Shown here one piece after another: positions 8,296 through 16,339 of a stretch of 64,000 nt of DNA (position 1 is its first letter; every line of letters starts with the position of its first letter). This DNA is from CBDBZL01 sp965213545 (GTDB lineage: Bacteria; Pseudomonadota; Alphaproteobacteria; Sphingomonadales; Sphingomonadaceae). Below the pieces are notes generated by a model, which saw only the letters and a list, made by a program, of their open reading frames with translations, made no database searches and had not been told where the DNA came from. The translations under genes were made by a program, and so were the position numbers. Location: the NCBI GenBank assembly GCA_965213545.1, contig CBDBZL010000002.1, positions 434,001-498,000 on the forward strand, in the 5' to 3' direction.

Positions 8296-8522
8296 AACTA
8301 CCCCATTACCACGTGAACGTGTTCTGGTCCCAAGAGGACGAGTGCTGGATCGCCGACGTTCCCGATCTCAAGCCGTGTTCGGCGCATGGCGACACCCCTG
8401 CAGAAGCTGTCGGTGAAATTCAGATCGCTATCGAGCTTTGGTTGGAAACCGCAAAAGAGGTTGGCCTCCCAATTCCGGAACCGCGCTATCGCCCTGCGAT
8501 CTACGCCGCCGCCTTAGCCTAA
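8292..8522 (+). CDS. hicB: HicB-family antitoxin, short form
   Basis: 76 residues, start overlapping the hicA stop by 4 bases. The sequence YHVNVFWSQEDECWIADVPD followed by SAHGDTPAEAVGEIQIAIEL is the classic HicB N-terminal fold that binds and blocks HicA. The protein ends soon after, at RYRPAIYAAALA, so the C-terminal ribbon-helix-helix or HTH DNA-binding domain present in many HicB proteins is absent. I infer that DNA binding and autoregulation may have passed to the adjacent HTH protein at 7604-8035. Confidence 0.87.
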   Translation: MKLPHYHVNVFWSQEDECWIADVPDLKPCSAHGDTPAEAVGEIQIAIELWLETAKEVGLPIPEPRYRPAIYAAALA

Positions 8523-8563
8523 AACGCGCTTTTTCTTTGCCAGCATCATCACGACACCTCTTC

Positions 8564-9148
8564 ATGGCTGGAAGCGTAGGTATCTCAGCCTTTTTAGCCG
8601 CCTGCACCGCCGCTCCCGCCGACGAAGCGCCCGCCCAGCCCCAACGGGTCGCCTTCGCGCAGGACAATCGCGCGCTCCTCGCCCCCCTCGCCTCTCCTGA
8701 TACCAGCGATGCGCGCTGGGAGGTGGACGAGAGCGGGCAGTCGATCCACTTTGCCGACGAGGGTGCCGAGCGGGCGATGCTGACGCTCGATTGCCGCCTG
8801 TCCGAAAAGCCACCGCAGATGCGCCTCATCCGCCATGTCCGCGCGCGGCCGGGGCAAAGCGCGCTGCTGCCGGTGATCGGCAACGGAACGATCTCGCGGT
8901 TCCTGGTCGATGCCGTGCTGGTCGAGGGCGAATGGCGCTGGGAAGGCGCGGTGGCGGCAAGCGATCCGATGCTCGATGTGTTCACCGGACCCCGCCCGAT
9001 CACCGCGACGCTGCCCGGTGGTGGATTGCTCGACATCGCCGGAAGCCGCGTGCCGGGCGAGTTCGTCACCTGGTGCCGCGCAGGCGGCGCGGTGCTGGCG
9101 GCGGAAGCCCGGGAAGAGGCGCAGGAGGAGGAGGCAGCGGCGCAATAG
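8564..9148 (+). CDS. Hypothetical putative lipoprotein
   Basis: 194 residues from ATG 8564. A TTG at 8537 would give a longer, more conventional signal peptide, and I cannot decide between them; neither has a clear ribosome binding site. The N-terminus ISAFLAAC carries a lipobox-like LAAC. The mature protein contains two separated cysteines (LTLDCRLSEK and VTWCRAGG) and alternating strands, with an acidic, Gln/Glu/Ala-rich tail (EEAQEEEAAAQ). I recognise no family. It starts 41 bp after hicB but returns to GC-rich codon usage. It ends 4 bp from the convergent thiol reductase gene, leaving no room for a separate terminator. Confidence 0.65.
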   Translation: MAGSVGISAFLAACTAAPADEAPAQPQRVAFAQDNRALLAPLASPDTSDARWEVDESGQSIHFADEGAERAMLTLDCRLSEKPPQMRLIRHVRARPGQSALLPVIGNGTISRFLVDAVLVEGEWRWEGAVAASDPMLDVFTGPRPITATLPGGGLLDIAGSRVPGEFVTWCRAGGAVLAAEAREEAQEEEAAAQ

Positions 9149-9152
9149 CCCG

Positions 9153-11249
9153 CTAGGACCGCGCGGGAACAGGCCCCGCCTTGCGTGCCCGCTCGATCAG
9201 CATGTCGGCACTCAGTACTTGCGGCAGTTGTTCCGGTGCGGCGCCGCCTCCGGGATACCACAGGTAGAGCGGAACCCCGGCCGCGCCGTGTTCGGCGAGG
9301 AAGCGGGCGATGGCAGGATCGGCGCGGGTCCAGTCGCCGCGCATGGTGATGATCTCGGCCTCCGCGAACGCCGCGCGTACCGCCTCGCGCTCGATGGCGA
9401 CGCTTTCGTTCACCTTACAGGTCAGGCACCAATCGGCGGTGAACCAGAGGAACACCGGCCGATCTTGCGCCTGCAAGGTGTCGGTCAGCACGGCGCGGTC
9501 GAACTCGAGCGGATCGAGCAGGCTCTTTGTTCCCGTCCCGCTCGGCGTATCGGAAGACTGCGGCAGCGCGATGGCGAGCGCCAGCAGCAGCGCGAGCGAG
9601 GCGGCGACCACTCCGCCCATCATCGGCCGACCCTGCTCGCGCCTGCGCCCCAGGCCGCGCAGGGCCGCGACCAGCACCGCCGCGGCGGCAAGCCCGGCGA
9701 TCGCCAGCCACACTCCGCCCAGTCGCCAGGCGAGCCAAGCGAGCGCCAGTGCTGTCAGGCCCATGGGAATGGCCATCGCCTTGCGGAAACGTTCCATCCA
9801 GGCGCCGGGGCGAGGCAGCATCCGCCGCAAGGGTGGCACGAAGCCGAGCAGCAGGAACGGCAGCGCCAGCCCCAGGCCCAGCACCCCGAATAGCAGCAGC
9901 GCCTGTTCCCAGGGCAGCAGCAACGCAGCGCCCAGTGCCGCGGCCATGAACGGCCCGGTGCACGGGGTGGCGACGAAGGCGGCGAGCACCCCGGTGGCAA
10001 AGGCCCCGCCGCCGCCATTCGCGCGGGTGAGGGAAAGCGCGGGCAATTCGTACAGGCCGGCAAGGTTGGCGGTGATCGCGACCGCGATGGCGAGCAGCAC
10101 CAGAACGACGCCCGGTTCCTGCAACTGGAACGCCCAACCGACCTCATTGCCCGCCGCGCGCAGCAGCAGCAGGGCGGCACCCAGCGCCAGGCAGGCCAGG
10201 ACCACACCGCCGGTATAGGCGATGGCCTCGTGCCGCGCATGCACCTGCCCGGCGCCCGCGCGCGCCAGGGTCAACGCCTTCAAGCTGAGTATCGGGAAGA
10301 CGCAAGGCATCAGGTTGAGCAGCAATCCGCCGAGCAACGCGCCGCCCGCCAGCAGCACCAGCGGCGCGTCTGCCGCTGCCGGCACGCGCAGCGCCTCGCC
10401 GCCCTGCGGCACCGTCCCGGGTTCGGCAACGAAGCGCAGCCCCCCCGCCCCGTTGCGCGCTCCGTCACCGAAGGCCAGCACTCCGGTGAGCGTCCGTGGC
10501 ACGTCCCCCGAGGTATGGCGGGGCAGCTCGGCCACCAGGATATCGCCCAGCCGCCTGAAGCTCTGCTCGCCCGGATGGTCGATCACGCCCTGATCGCCGA
10601 TGAAAATGTGCAGTTCGCCCAGATCGAGCGAAGCGGGCAGCGCAATGGCGATGCGGATTGTCGCCGGGCTTTGTTCGAACACCGCGCGCCGATCGATCAG
10701 CGGGGGGATCGCCGCGCGCCAAGCGTCGAAGCGCGGGTCCCTCGCAGCTGCGCCGCGCTCTGAGGGAATACGCAAGGACAGCGCGGCGGCTTCGGGAACA
10801 CAAATCTTGTCGGTACAGGCCAGCCACCGCGCATCGAGGGTGATCGCCGCGTCACCCTCGGTCGTCGCGCCAATCGGCACCGCGATTGGCACGAGCACGG
10901 CGTATGGACCCTTGTAGATATGGTTCATCATCCCCGCGATGACGAGGCGCTCGGGCACCGGATATAGCGGCTCGCCCGCGCGCCAGCCTGGCGGCAAAGT
11001 CCAGTCCAGCTCCATTCCATAGCCCGCATCGCCCGGATTGGACCAGTATCCGTGCCACCCTGGCGCCGGGTCGAACAGCAGCGCCAGTATCAGCGGTTCG
11101 CCGGGAATGGCCGGTCCTTCGCTGACCAGCGTGGCGGTGATGTTGTTCGCGGTCGTCGAACTGGCCGGCGCGGGGGAGACCTGCGCCCTCACCGACAGCG
11201 CAGCCAGCAGGCACAGGAGCACTGCCAAAAACCCCGCGAGGCGGCCCAT
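9153..11249 (-). CDS. ScsB/DsbD-family membrane thiol:disulfide reductase
   Basis: 698 residues from the ATG at 11249, which opens a good signal peptide (MGRLAGFLAVLLCLLAAL). The frame is open to 11366 but would then overlap the divergent hydroxylase gene. Order of domains: an N-terminal periplasmic domain of the ScsB type (motif WHGYWSNPGDAG and a CTDKIC cysteine pair); a central multi-pass CcdA-like core with its two conserved cysteines (NLMPCVFP and ATPCTGPF); and a C-terminal thioredoxin domain with WCLTC (Cys608, Cys611). Such proteins pass electrons from cytoplasmic thioredoxin across the membrane to periplasmic thiol proteins, for disulfide repair, cytochrome c maturation or copper tolerance. 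No partner oxidoreductase lies beside it. Confidence 0.9.
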   Translation of the reverse strand: MGRLAGFLAVLLCLLAALSVRAQVSPAPASSTTANNITATLVSEGPAIPGEPLILALLFDPAPGWHGYWSNPGDAGYGMELDWTLPPGWRAGEPLYPVPERLVIAGMMNHIYKGPYAVLVPIAVPIGATTEGDAAITLDARWLACTDKICVPEAAALSLRIPSERGAAARDPRFDAWRAAIPPLIDRRAVFEQSPATIRIAIALPASLDLGELHIFIGDQGVIDHPGEQSFRRLGDILVAELPRHTSGDVPRTLTGVLAFGDGARNGAGGLRFVAEPGTVPQGGEALRVPAAADAPLVLLAGGALLGGLLLNLMPCVFPILSLKALTLARAGAGQVHARHEAIAYTGGVVLACLALGAALLLLRAAGNEVGWAFQLQEPGVVLVLLAIAVAITANLAGLYELPALSLTRANGGGGAFATGVLAAFVATPCTGPFMAAALGAALLLPWEQALLLFGVLGLGLALPFLLLGFVPPLRRMLPRPGAWMERFRKAMAIPMGLTALALAWLAWRLGGVWLAIAGLAAAAVLVAALRGLGRRREQGRPMMGGVVAASLALLLALAIALPQSSDTPSGTGTKSLLDPLEFDRAVLTDTLQAQDRPVFLWFTADWCLTCKVNESVAIEREAVRAAFAEAEIITMRGDWTRADPAIARFLAEHGAAGVPLYLWYPGGGAAPEQLPQVLSADMLIERARKAGPVPARS

Positions 11250-11316
11250 TGCGGCCCACGGGATATGGCCCAATCCCCTTGCGTCCATAACGCGATGCGA
11301 TTTAGGGCTAACGAGC

Positions 11317-12531
11317 ATGGCCGACAAGCGTGATCTCCTAATCCTGGGCGGCGGCCTCGTCGGCATGAGCTGCGCGCTCGCGGCGGCGAAGAAGGGGCTG
11401 TCGTGCCATGTCGTCGACCGGGCGGACCCGGCCGAACTGACCGCCGAGGGCTATGATGCACGCGCCTCGGCGATCTCCACCGCCAGCTGGAACCTGTTCG
11501 GCAATATCGGCATCGCGCAAGCGCTCGAGCTGTTCGGCTGCCCCATCCAGAGCATCGCGGTGACCGATGCCATGCGTCCGGGGCGGATCGACTTCGAACC
11601 CGAGCCGCACGAGGGAACGCTGGGGCGGATGTTTCCCAACAGACAGCTGCGGCTTGCCCTGTTCGAAGCGGTGGAAAAGGCTCAAGCGATCGCCTGGCAC
11701 CCGCGCGCCGATGTCGTCCACCGTGAACGGGCTGCGCATGGCGTGGCGGTAAACCTTGCCGACGGAACCAGGCTCGAGGGCGCGCTGATGATCGGCGCCG
11801 AAGGCCGCACCTCGCCAACCCGTGAGCATGCGCGGATCGCGGTGGCCCGCTGGGACTATCGCCACCGCGCCATCATCGCGGGCCTCGCGCATGACCGGCC
11901 GCATGGCGGGGTCGCCTGGGAGATCTTCTACCCCGCCGGCCCCTTCGCGCTGCTTCCGCTGGTCGATGATGACACCGGACGCCATCGCAGCGCGCTGGTG
12001 TGGACGGTCGCCGAGAAGGACGCCGCAGGTGTGCTTGCGCTGTCGGACCGCGCCTTCGGTGCGGAGGTGACCAAGCGGATGGATGGCATGTTCGGCACGG
12101 TCGAGATTGCCGGGCCACGCTCATCCTGGCCGCTGGGTTTCCATCACACCGCGCGCATCACCGCAGACCGGCTGGCGCTAATCGGCGATGCCGCACACGG
12201 GATCCACCCCATCGCCGGGCAGGGCCTCAACCTGGGCCTGCGCGACGCCGCCGCGCTGGTCGAGGTCCTAACGGATGGCGCGCGCCTGGGTCTGGAGGCC
12301 GGCGATGCGCAGCTGCTCAAGCGATACGAGCGCTGGCGCGGGCTCGACGCCTTCATGGTGGCGCTGGCGACCGATGGCCTCACCCGCCTGTTCGGCATCC
12401 CCGGCACGCTGCCCAGCGCGGCCCGGCGGCTGGGCATGGCCGCGGTGCAGCGGATGCCCACGCTCAAGCGCTGGTTCATGGACGAAGCGCGCGGAGTGAG
12501 CGGCGACCTGCCCGCGCTGCTGCGCGGCTAG
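11317..12531 (+). CDS. UbiH/UbiF/COQ6-family FAD-dependent hydroxylase
   Basis: 404 residues from ATG 11317 (MADKRDLLILGGGLVGMS). The family hydroxylates the aromatic ring in ubiquinone biosynthesis using FAD and O2. Visible are the Rossmann dinucleotide motif LGGGLVGMSCALAAAKKG near residues 9-26 and the second FAD motif LIGDAAHGIHPIAGQGLNLG, which carries the GD and the HPxAGQG signature typical of UbiH-like enzymes. Which ring position it modifies cannot be assigned from sequence alone. It is divergent from the ScsB-like gene with only 67 bp between the starts, and convergent with the heme/mic60 operon. Confidence 0.88.
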   Translation: MADKRDLLILGGGLVGMSCALAAAKKGLSCHVVDRADPAELTAEGYDARASAISTASWNLFGNIGIAQALELFGCPIQSIAVTDAMRPGRIDFEPEPHEGTLGRMFPNRQLRLALFEAVEKAQAIAWHPRADVVHRERAAHGVAVNLADGTRLEGALMIGAEGRTSPTREHARIAVARWDYRHRAIIAGLAHDRPHGGVAWEIFYPAGPFALLPLVDDDTGRHRSALVWTVAEKDAAGVLALSDRAFGAEVTKRMDGMFGTVEIAGPRSSWPLGFHHTARITADRLALIGDAAHGIHPIAGQGLNLGLRDAAALVEVLTDGARLGLEAGDAQLLKRYERWRGLDAFMVALATDGLTRLFGIPGTLPSAARRLGMAAVQRMPTLKRWFMDEARGVSGDLPALLRG

Positions 12532-12534
12532 GGG

Positions 12535-12548
12535 CCGAGCGCGCTCGG
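12535..12548. terminator. GC palindrome between convergent genes, possible terminator stem
   Basis: A perfect 14-base palindrome CCGAGCGCGCTCGG starts 4 bases after the hydroxylase stop and lies in the 118-bp gap to the convergent mic60 gene. It has no loop beyond the centre and no T run on either strand, so it is at best a weak or Rho-assisted end. Confidence 0.25.
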
Positions 12549-12649
12549 AGCCACGCGATTGGCGAGTGGCGTAAAGCCGCACTTGCTCGAAGATATCCTG
12601 TGCGATGACCAAAAGTCCCGCGCGAGAGGGGCTATCCCCATCGCGCCGG

Positions 12650-13579
12650 TCAACCCGCCGGGCTGGGCTGCAACACTCGCTCGCCCGCACCGTCACGCAG
12701 CCTGCGCGGTTCCAGAATGGCGCTGGTCTCAAGCAGTTCGAGCGCCTGTTGCGCGCGCGAATAGCGTTCGGCATCGGCAATCCAGGCGCGGGCCTCGGGG
12801 GCATCGGCGTTGGGCATGTTGCGCACTTCGGCAACCGCCGCTTCCACCCGTCCGCTTTCCAGGAACAGCCGAGCTCGCTCGATGCGGCTTTGCGGACGCG
12901 GGGCGGGCGTATCTTCCGAACGGATGACGAAGAGCTGGCCGATCTCGCTTCGCACCCGCTGAATGAAGCTCTCTCCAGGCGGCGAGCGGGCAAGCATCGG
13001 GGCCAGACCCTCGAGCCGGGCGAGCAGGCGGTCGACGGTTACCGAGTTCTCGCCTGCTGCCACCACCGCTTCTACTGCATTGGGCAGCGCGTCGCCGAAG
13101 CGAAGCGGAAGCTGGTCCGAGAGATAGCCCAGCGGTGCGCCACGCTCGATCGCCCGGCGTGCGGCGAAGGTGATCAGCAGGCTTTCCGCGCGCGACGCAT
13201 TGCCCGCCGCTGCCTGCGCCTGGAGATCCAGCCTGGCGAGGCGCTGTTCCATCGCCGCGATGCGGGCATCGATCCCGCCCTGCTGCTCGACCACCTCCTC
13301 GACCCGCTCCACCGCCTCGCGCGTCTCACCGGCGGTGGGCACCGGCCGGGGGGCGAAGGGATCGAGCGCAGAGAGGTCATCGGCGGCAACGGCAAGCACA
13401 CCCTCGTCCGCCGGCGCCGCGTCAGCGGGAGATGGCGACGACCAACCGAACGAGCGGGCGAAATATAGGCTGGCCGCCGCGCCCAGAACGAAGGCGAGCA
13501 ATGCGGCAAGCAATACCGGACGCAGCGAGCGCCGTCGCTCGCGGCGCTGGGTGATCTTAAAGGCGTTGCTTTCGTCCAT
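12650..13579 (-). CDS. Mitofilin/Mic60-like inner-membrane protein
   Basis: 309 residues. An N-terminal basic stretch (RRERRRSLRP) precedes a single membrane helix at about 22-42. A helical, probably coiled-coil region (VERVEEVVEQQGGIDARIAA and on) follows, then a C-terminal helical domain resembling the mitofilin signature (SFIQRVRSEIGQLFVI, then ARLFLESGRVEAAVAEV). Alphaproteobacterial Mic60 homologues are encoded beside hemC-hemD, as here (hemD ends 18 bp upstream), which supports the call. In mitochondria Mic60 shapes crista junctions; bacterial homologues have been implicated in membrane bending and intracytoplasmic membranes. It is shorter than most mitochondrial versions. The alternative annotation would be 'uncharacterised COG4223/HemX-like protein'. 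Confidence 0.72.
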   Translation of the reverse strand: MDESNAFKITQRRERRRSLRPVLLAALLAFVLGAAASLYFARSFGWSSPSPADAAPADEGVLAVAADDLSALDPFAPRPVPTAGETREAVERVEEVVEQQGGIDARIAAMEQRLARLDLQAQAAAGNASRAESLLITFAARRAIERGAPLGYLSDQLPLRFGDALPNAVEAVVAAGENSVTVDRLLARLEGLAPMLARSPPGESFIQRVRSEIGQLFVIRSEDTPAPRPQSRIERARLFLESGRVEAAVAEVRNMPNADAPEARAWIADAERYSRAQQALELLETSAILEPRRLRDGAGERVLQPSPAG

Positions 13580-13597
13580 CTCGCGTCCTGGCGACCT

Positions 13598-14296
13598 TTA
13601 TTGCCCGCGCCTTGTCGCGATGCCTTCCTGACACATATCAAGCGCCAAGGCCAACAGCGTACTGTCGCGCGGCTGTATGGCCACCCCGATCCGTGCCCAA
13701 CCATCCCGCGCCTCGTGAGCGATGCGCGGTGCCAGCGCCGCCAGCGCAATCCGCGCGCGGGCTAGAGCAAGCCGATCGCATTCGGCGGCGAAATGGCGGG
13801 CCGCTTCACCCGAATGGATTAGCACCAGTGCCCCTTCGCGCAAGCGAGCGGCAAGCGCGCTTGGCATGACGAGGGGCACACTTTCGTAGACGATGCGCAT
13901 GGTGATCATCGTGCCGGGAGGCGGTTCGAGCTCGATATGCGCGGCTCCCGCCAGACGCAGGTAGCGCAGCGGTTCTGCTGCCTCGTCGAGCAGCGCCTGA
14001 AGGCCGCCCGCCCCGAGGCGTGCGACGTTAAAGCCCGCCTCGCGCGCGACATCGGCGGTTTCGCTGCCGACCGCATGGACGGGGAGGTGGCGATAAAACC
14101 TCAGCGCATCGCCGCCATGGCGCAACACGTTGGCGCTGCCGACAAGAAGCGCATCGAAGTCTTCAGCGGGCGGCGCATCCCAGGCTCGCGGGCGAACCGC
14201 GAACATCGCCGCGCCCTCCACCGTCAGCCCCAGTTCGCCGGCAGCGGCAATGGTACGCGACAAGCCCGGTTCGGGGCGGATCGCGACAATTCTCAA
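13598..14296 (-). CDS. hemD: Uroporphyrinogen-III synthase
   Basis: 232 residues. HemD cyclises hydroxymethylbilane with inversion of ring D to uroporphyrinogen III, the branch point for heme, siroheme and chlorins. The family is weakly conserved. Identification rests on the two-lobed pattern (VAIRPEPGLSRT at the N-terminus, DALLVGSANVLRHGG, YRHLPVHAVGSETADVAREAG, then VLIHSGEAARHFA) and on its position directly after hemC. The start codon is TTG at 14296, overlapping the hemC stop as TTGA, which implies translational coupling. It is followed after 18 bp by the Mic60-like gene. Confidence 0.88.
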   Translation of the reverse strand: MRIVAIRPEPGLSRTIAAAGELGLTVEGAAMFAVRPRAWDAPPAEDFDALLVGSANVLRHGGDALRFYRHLPVHAVGSETADVAREAGFNVARLGAGGLQALLDEAAEPLRYLRLAGAAHIELEPPPGTMITMRIVYESVPLVMPSALAARLREGALVLIHSGEAARHFAAECDRLALARARIALAALAPRIAHEARDGWARIGVAIQPRDSTLLALALDMCQEGIATRRGQ

Positions 14297-15234
14297 TCGG
14301 GACCTGCGAAATGGGGCGTGATTCCCGCCGACGCCCGGCTCAGCAAATCATGCGCCAGGTCCTGCGGCTCTTGGTTGGAGCCCGGCGCGAACGTGGCATG
14401 GCCCTCCACCTTCTCCGCCCCGTCCGGACTGAACAGCGCGGCGCGCATGTCCAGCACCTGCCCCATAAGGCCGCACAGGACCGCGATGGGCGAATGGCAA
14501 CTGCCGCCGAGCGCCGCCAGCAACGCGCGCTCCGCCTCGATCTCGGCGCGGCTGGGCGCATGGTCGATCGCCGCCAGGAAGTCGCGGGTTTGGGTATCTT
14601 CGGCGCGGCATTCGATCGCGATCGCTCCTTGCGATGGCGCCGGCAGCCAGTCCGTCGTCTCGAGCGGCTGCCCGGCGCCGCCCTGACCGAGCCGGTCGAG
14701 CCCGGCGGCGGCAAGAAAGGTCGCGTCGACCTCGCCCGCCGCCAGCTTCGCCATCCGGCTGGCGACATTACCGCGAAACGGGATGATCCGGCAGTCGGGC
14801 CTGGCATGAAGCGCCTGGGCCGCACGCCGGGGAGCGCTGGTCCCGATCACCGCCCCGCGTGGCAGTGCCGCCAGGCTTGCCGCGCCCAGCAGCCGGTCGC
14901 GCTTGTCCGCCCGCGGCAGCACAGCGGCGATGCACAAAAACTCGGGTCGCAGCGTTTCCACATCTTTGAGCGAATGGACCGCCGCGTCGATCCGCCCATC
15001 GGCCAGCCAGCCGTCGAGCTCCTTGGTCCACAGCGCCTTGCCGCCAATCTCGGCCAGCGGGCGATCCTGGATCTTGTCACCGCTTGCCAGCACCGGCACC
15101 AGTTCGACTTGGCGCGGCTCCCAGCCGTGTGCCGCGCATAACCGGTCGCGCGTTTCATGCGCCTGCGCCATGGCAAGCGGCGAGCGACGAGTGCCCAGTT
15201 TCAGGACGGGCGCGGAATCGGCTGACACAGACAT
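14293..15234 (-). CDS. hemC: Hydroxymethylbilane synthase (porphobilinogen deaminase)
   Basis: 313 residues, full length for the family. The enzyme polymerises four porphobilinogens into hydroxymethylbilane. Visible motifs are LGTRRSPLAMAQA (11-23), KELDGWLADGRIDAAVHSLKD (catalytic Asp in the HSLKD region near 88-91), GTSAPRRAAQ, FRGNV, and the cofactor-attachment loop LGGSCHSP with Cys246, which carries the dipyrromethane. It is the first gene of hemC-hemD-mic60 on the minus strand and is divergent from tsaD with only 49 bp between the two starts. Confidence 0.97.
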   Translation of the reverse strand: MSVSADSAPVLKLGTRRSPLAMAQAHETRDRLCAAHGWEPRQVELVPVLASGDKIQDRPLAEIGGKALWTKELDGWLADGRIDAAVHSLKDVETLRPEFLCIAAVLPRADKRDRLLGAASLAALPRGAVIGTSAPRRAAQALHARPDCRIIPFRGNVASRMAKLAAGEVDATFLAAAGLDRLGQGGAGQPLETTDWLPAPSQGAIAIECRAEDTQTRDFLAAIDHAPSRAEIEAERALLAALGGSCHSPIAVLCGLMGQVLDMRAALFSPDGAEKVEGHATFAPGSNQEPQDLAHDLLSRASAGITPHFAGPD

Positions 15235-15283
15235 CGTGGTTGGCTTGCCCTATCGGCCAATCGCGTCCAGTGGAAGCCACGCG

Positions 15284-16339
15284 ATGAGCTTCGCCGGCCT
15301 CCCTGTTCTCGGTATCGAAACCTCGTGCGACGAAACCGCCGCCGCGCTGGTAACCGGCGAGCGCGTGGTACTGGCGGACGCGGTTGCCAGCCAGGACGAA
15401 GCGCACGCGCCCTATGGCGGGGTGGTCCCCGAGATCGCCGCGCGCGCGCATGCCCAGCGCCTCGCGCCCATGATCGAGCGTGTGCTCGGCGAGGCCGGGC
15501 TCGAGCTTGACGATTGCGCCGCCATTGCCGCAACCGCCGGTCCGGGGCTGATCGGCGGAGTGATGGTGGGCCTGGTCACCGCCAAGGCGCTGGCAATGGC
15601 CTCGGACAAGCCGCTTGTCGCGGTCAATCATCTGGAAGGCCACGCGCTCAGTCCGCGTTTGGCAGATCCGTTGCTGGGCTTCCCCTACGCATTGCTGCTG
15701 GTCTCGGGCGGTCATTGCCAGATCCTGCGCGTCGAAGGTGTCGGGCGATACCGGCGGCTCGCCACCACCATCGACGATGCGCTGGGCGAGGCATTCGACA
15801 AGACCGCCAAGATCCTGGGGCTGGGCTTTCCCGGCGGGCCGGCGGTCGAGCGGCTGGCCGCATCGGGCGATCCCCGCGCTGTCCCCCTCCCCCGTCCGCT
15901 GGCGGGGAGCGACGAGCCGCATTTCTCCTTCGCCGGTCTCAAGAGCGCCGTGTTGCGCGCCAAGCAGCAACCGCGCGGCGTTTGGTCCGATGCCGATATC
16001 GCCGCCAGTTTCCAGCAGGCCGCGGTGGATTGCGTGCGCGACCGCCTAGCCTTCGCCTTTCGCGCCATGGCCCCCGTCACAGCCCTGGTAGCGGCGGGCG
16101 GCGTGGCAGCGAACGAAGCGATCCGCGAGGCGCTGACGACATTCGCCGCCGAACGCGACCTGCGCTTCGTCGCGCCCCCGCCCGCCTTGTGCACCGATAA
16201 TGCCGCGATGATCGCCTGGGCGGGCCATGAGCGGATTGCGGCGGGCTGCGCGCCCGATCCACTCGACATGCCCGCTCGCCCACGCTGGCCGCTCGATCCG
16301 GCCGCCGAGCCCGCGCGCGGTGCGGGAGTGAAGGCATGA
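15284..16339 (+). CDS. tsaD: tRNA N6-threonylcarbamoyladenosine transferase subunit
   Basis: 351 residues from ATG 15284, preceded by GGAAG 8 bases upstream. TsaD transfers threonylcarbamoyl to A37 of ANN-decoding tRNAs. ASKHA-fold motifs are complete: LGIETSCDETAAALV at the N-terminus, HAPYGGVVPEIAARAHAQ, AATAGPGLIGGVMVG, the metal-binding pair in VNHLEGH, LLVSGGHCQIL, and the C-terminal CTDNAAMIAW, whose Asp is another metal ligand. It overlaps gpsA by 4 bases (ATGA), a pairing common in alphaproteobacteria. Confidence 0.97.
   Translation: MSFAGLPVLGIETSCDETAAALVTGERVVLADAVASQDEAHAPYGGVVPEIAARAHAQRLAPMIERVLGEAGLELDDCAAIAATAGPGLIGGVMVGLVTAKALAMASDKPLVAVNHLEGHALSPRLADPLLGFPYALLLVSGGHCQILRVEGVGRYRRLATTIDDALGEAFDKTAKILGLGFPGGPAVERLAASGDPRAVPLPRPLAGSDEPHFSFAGLKSAVLRAKQQPRGVWSDADIAASFQQAAVDCVRDRLAFAFRAMAPVTALVAAGGVAANEAIREALTTFAAERDLRFVAPPPALCTDNAAMIAWAGHERIAAGCAPDPLDMPARPRWPLDPAAEPARGAGVKA

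Noticed and set aside
11250..11366. Longer start for the ScsB-like gene
   Set aside because: It would overlap the divergent hydroxylase gene and bury the signal peptide behind 39 non-signal residues.
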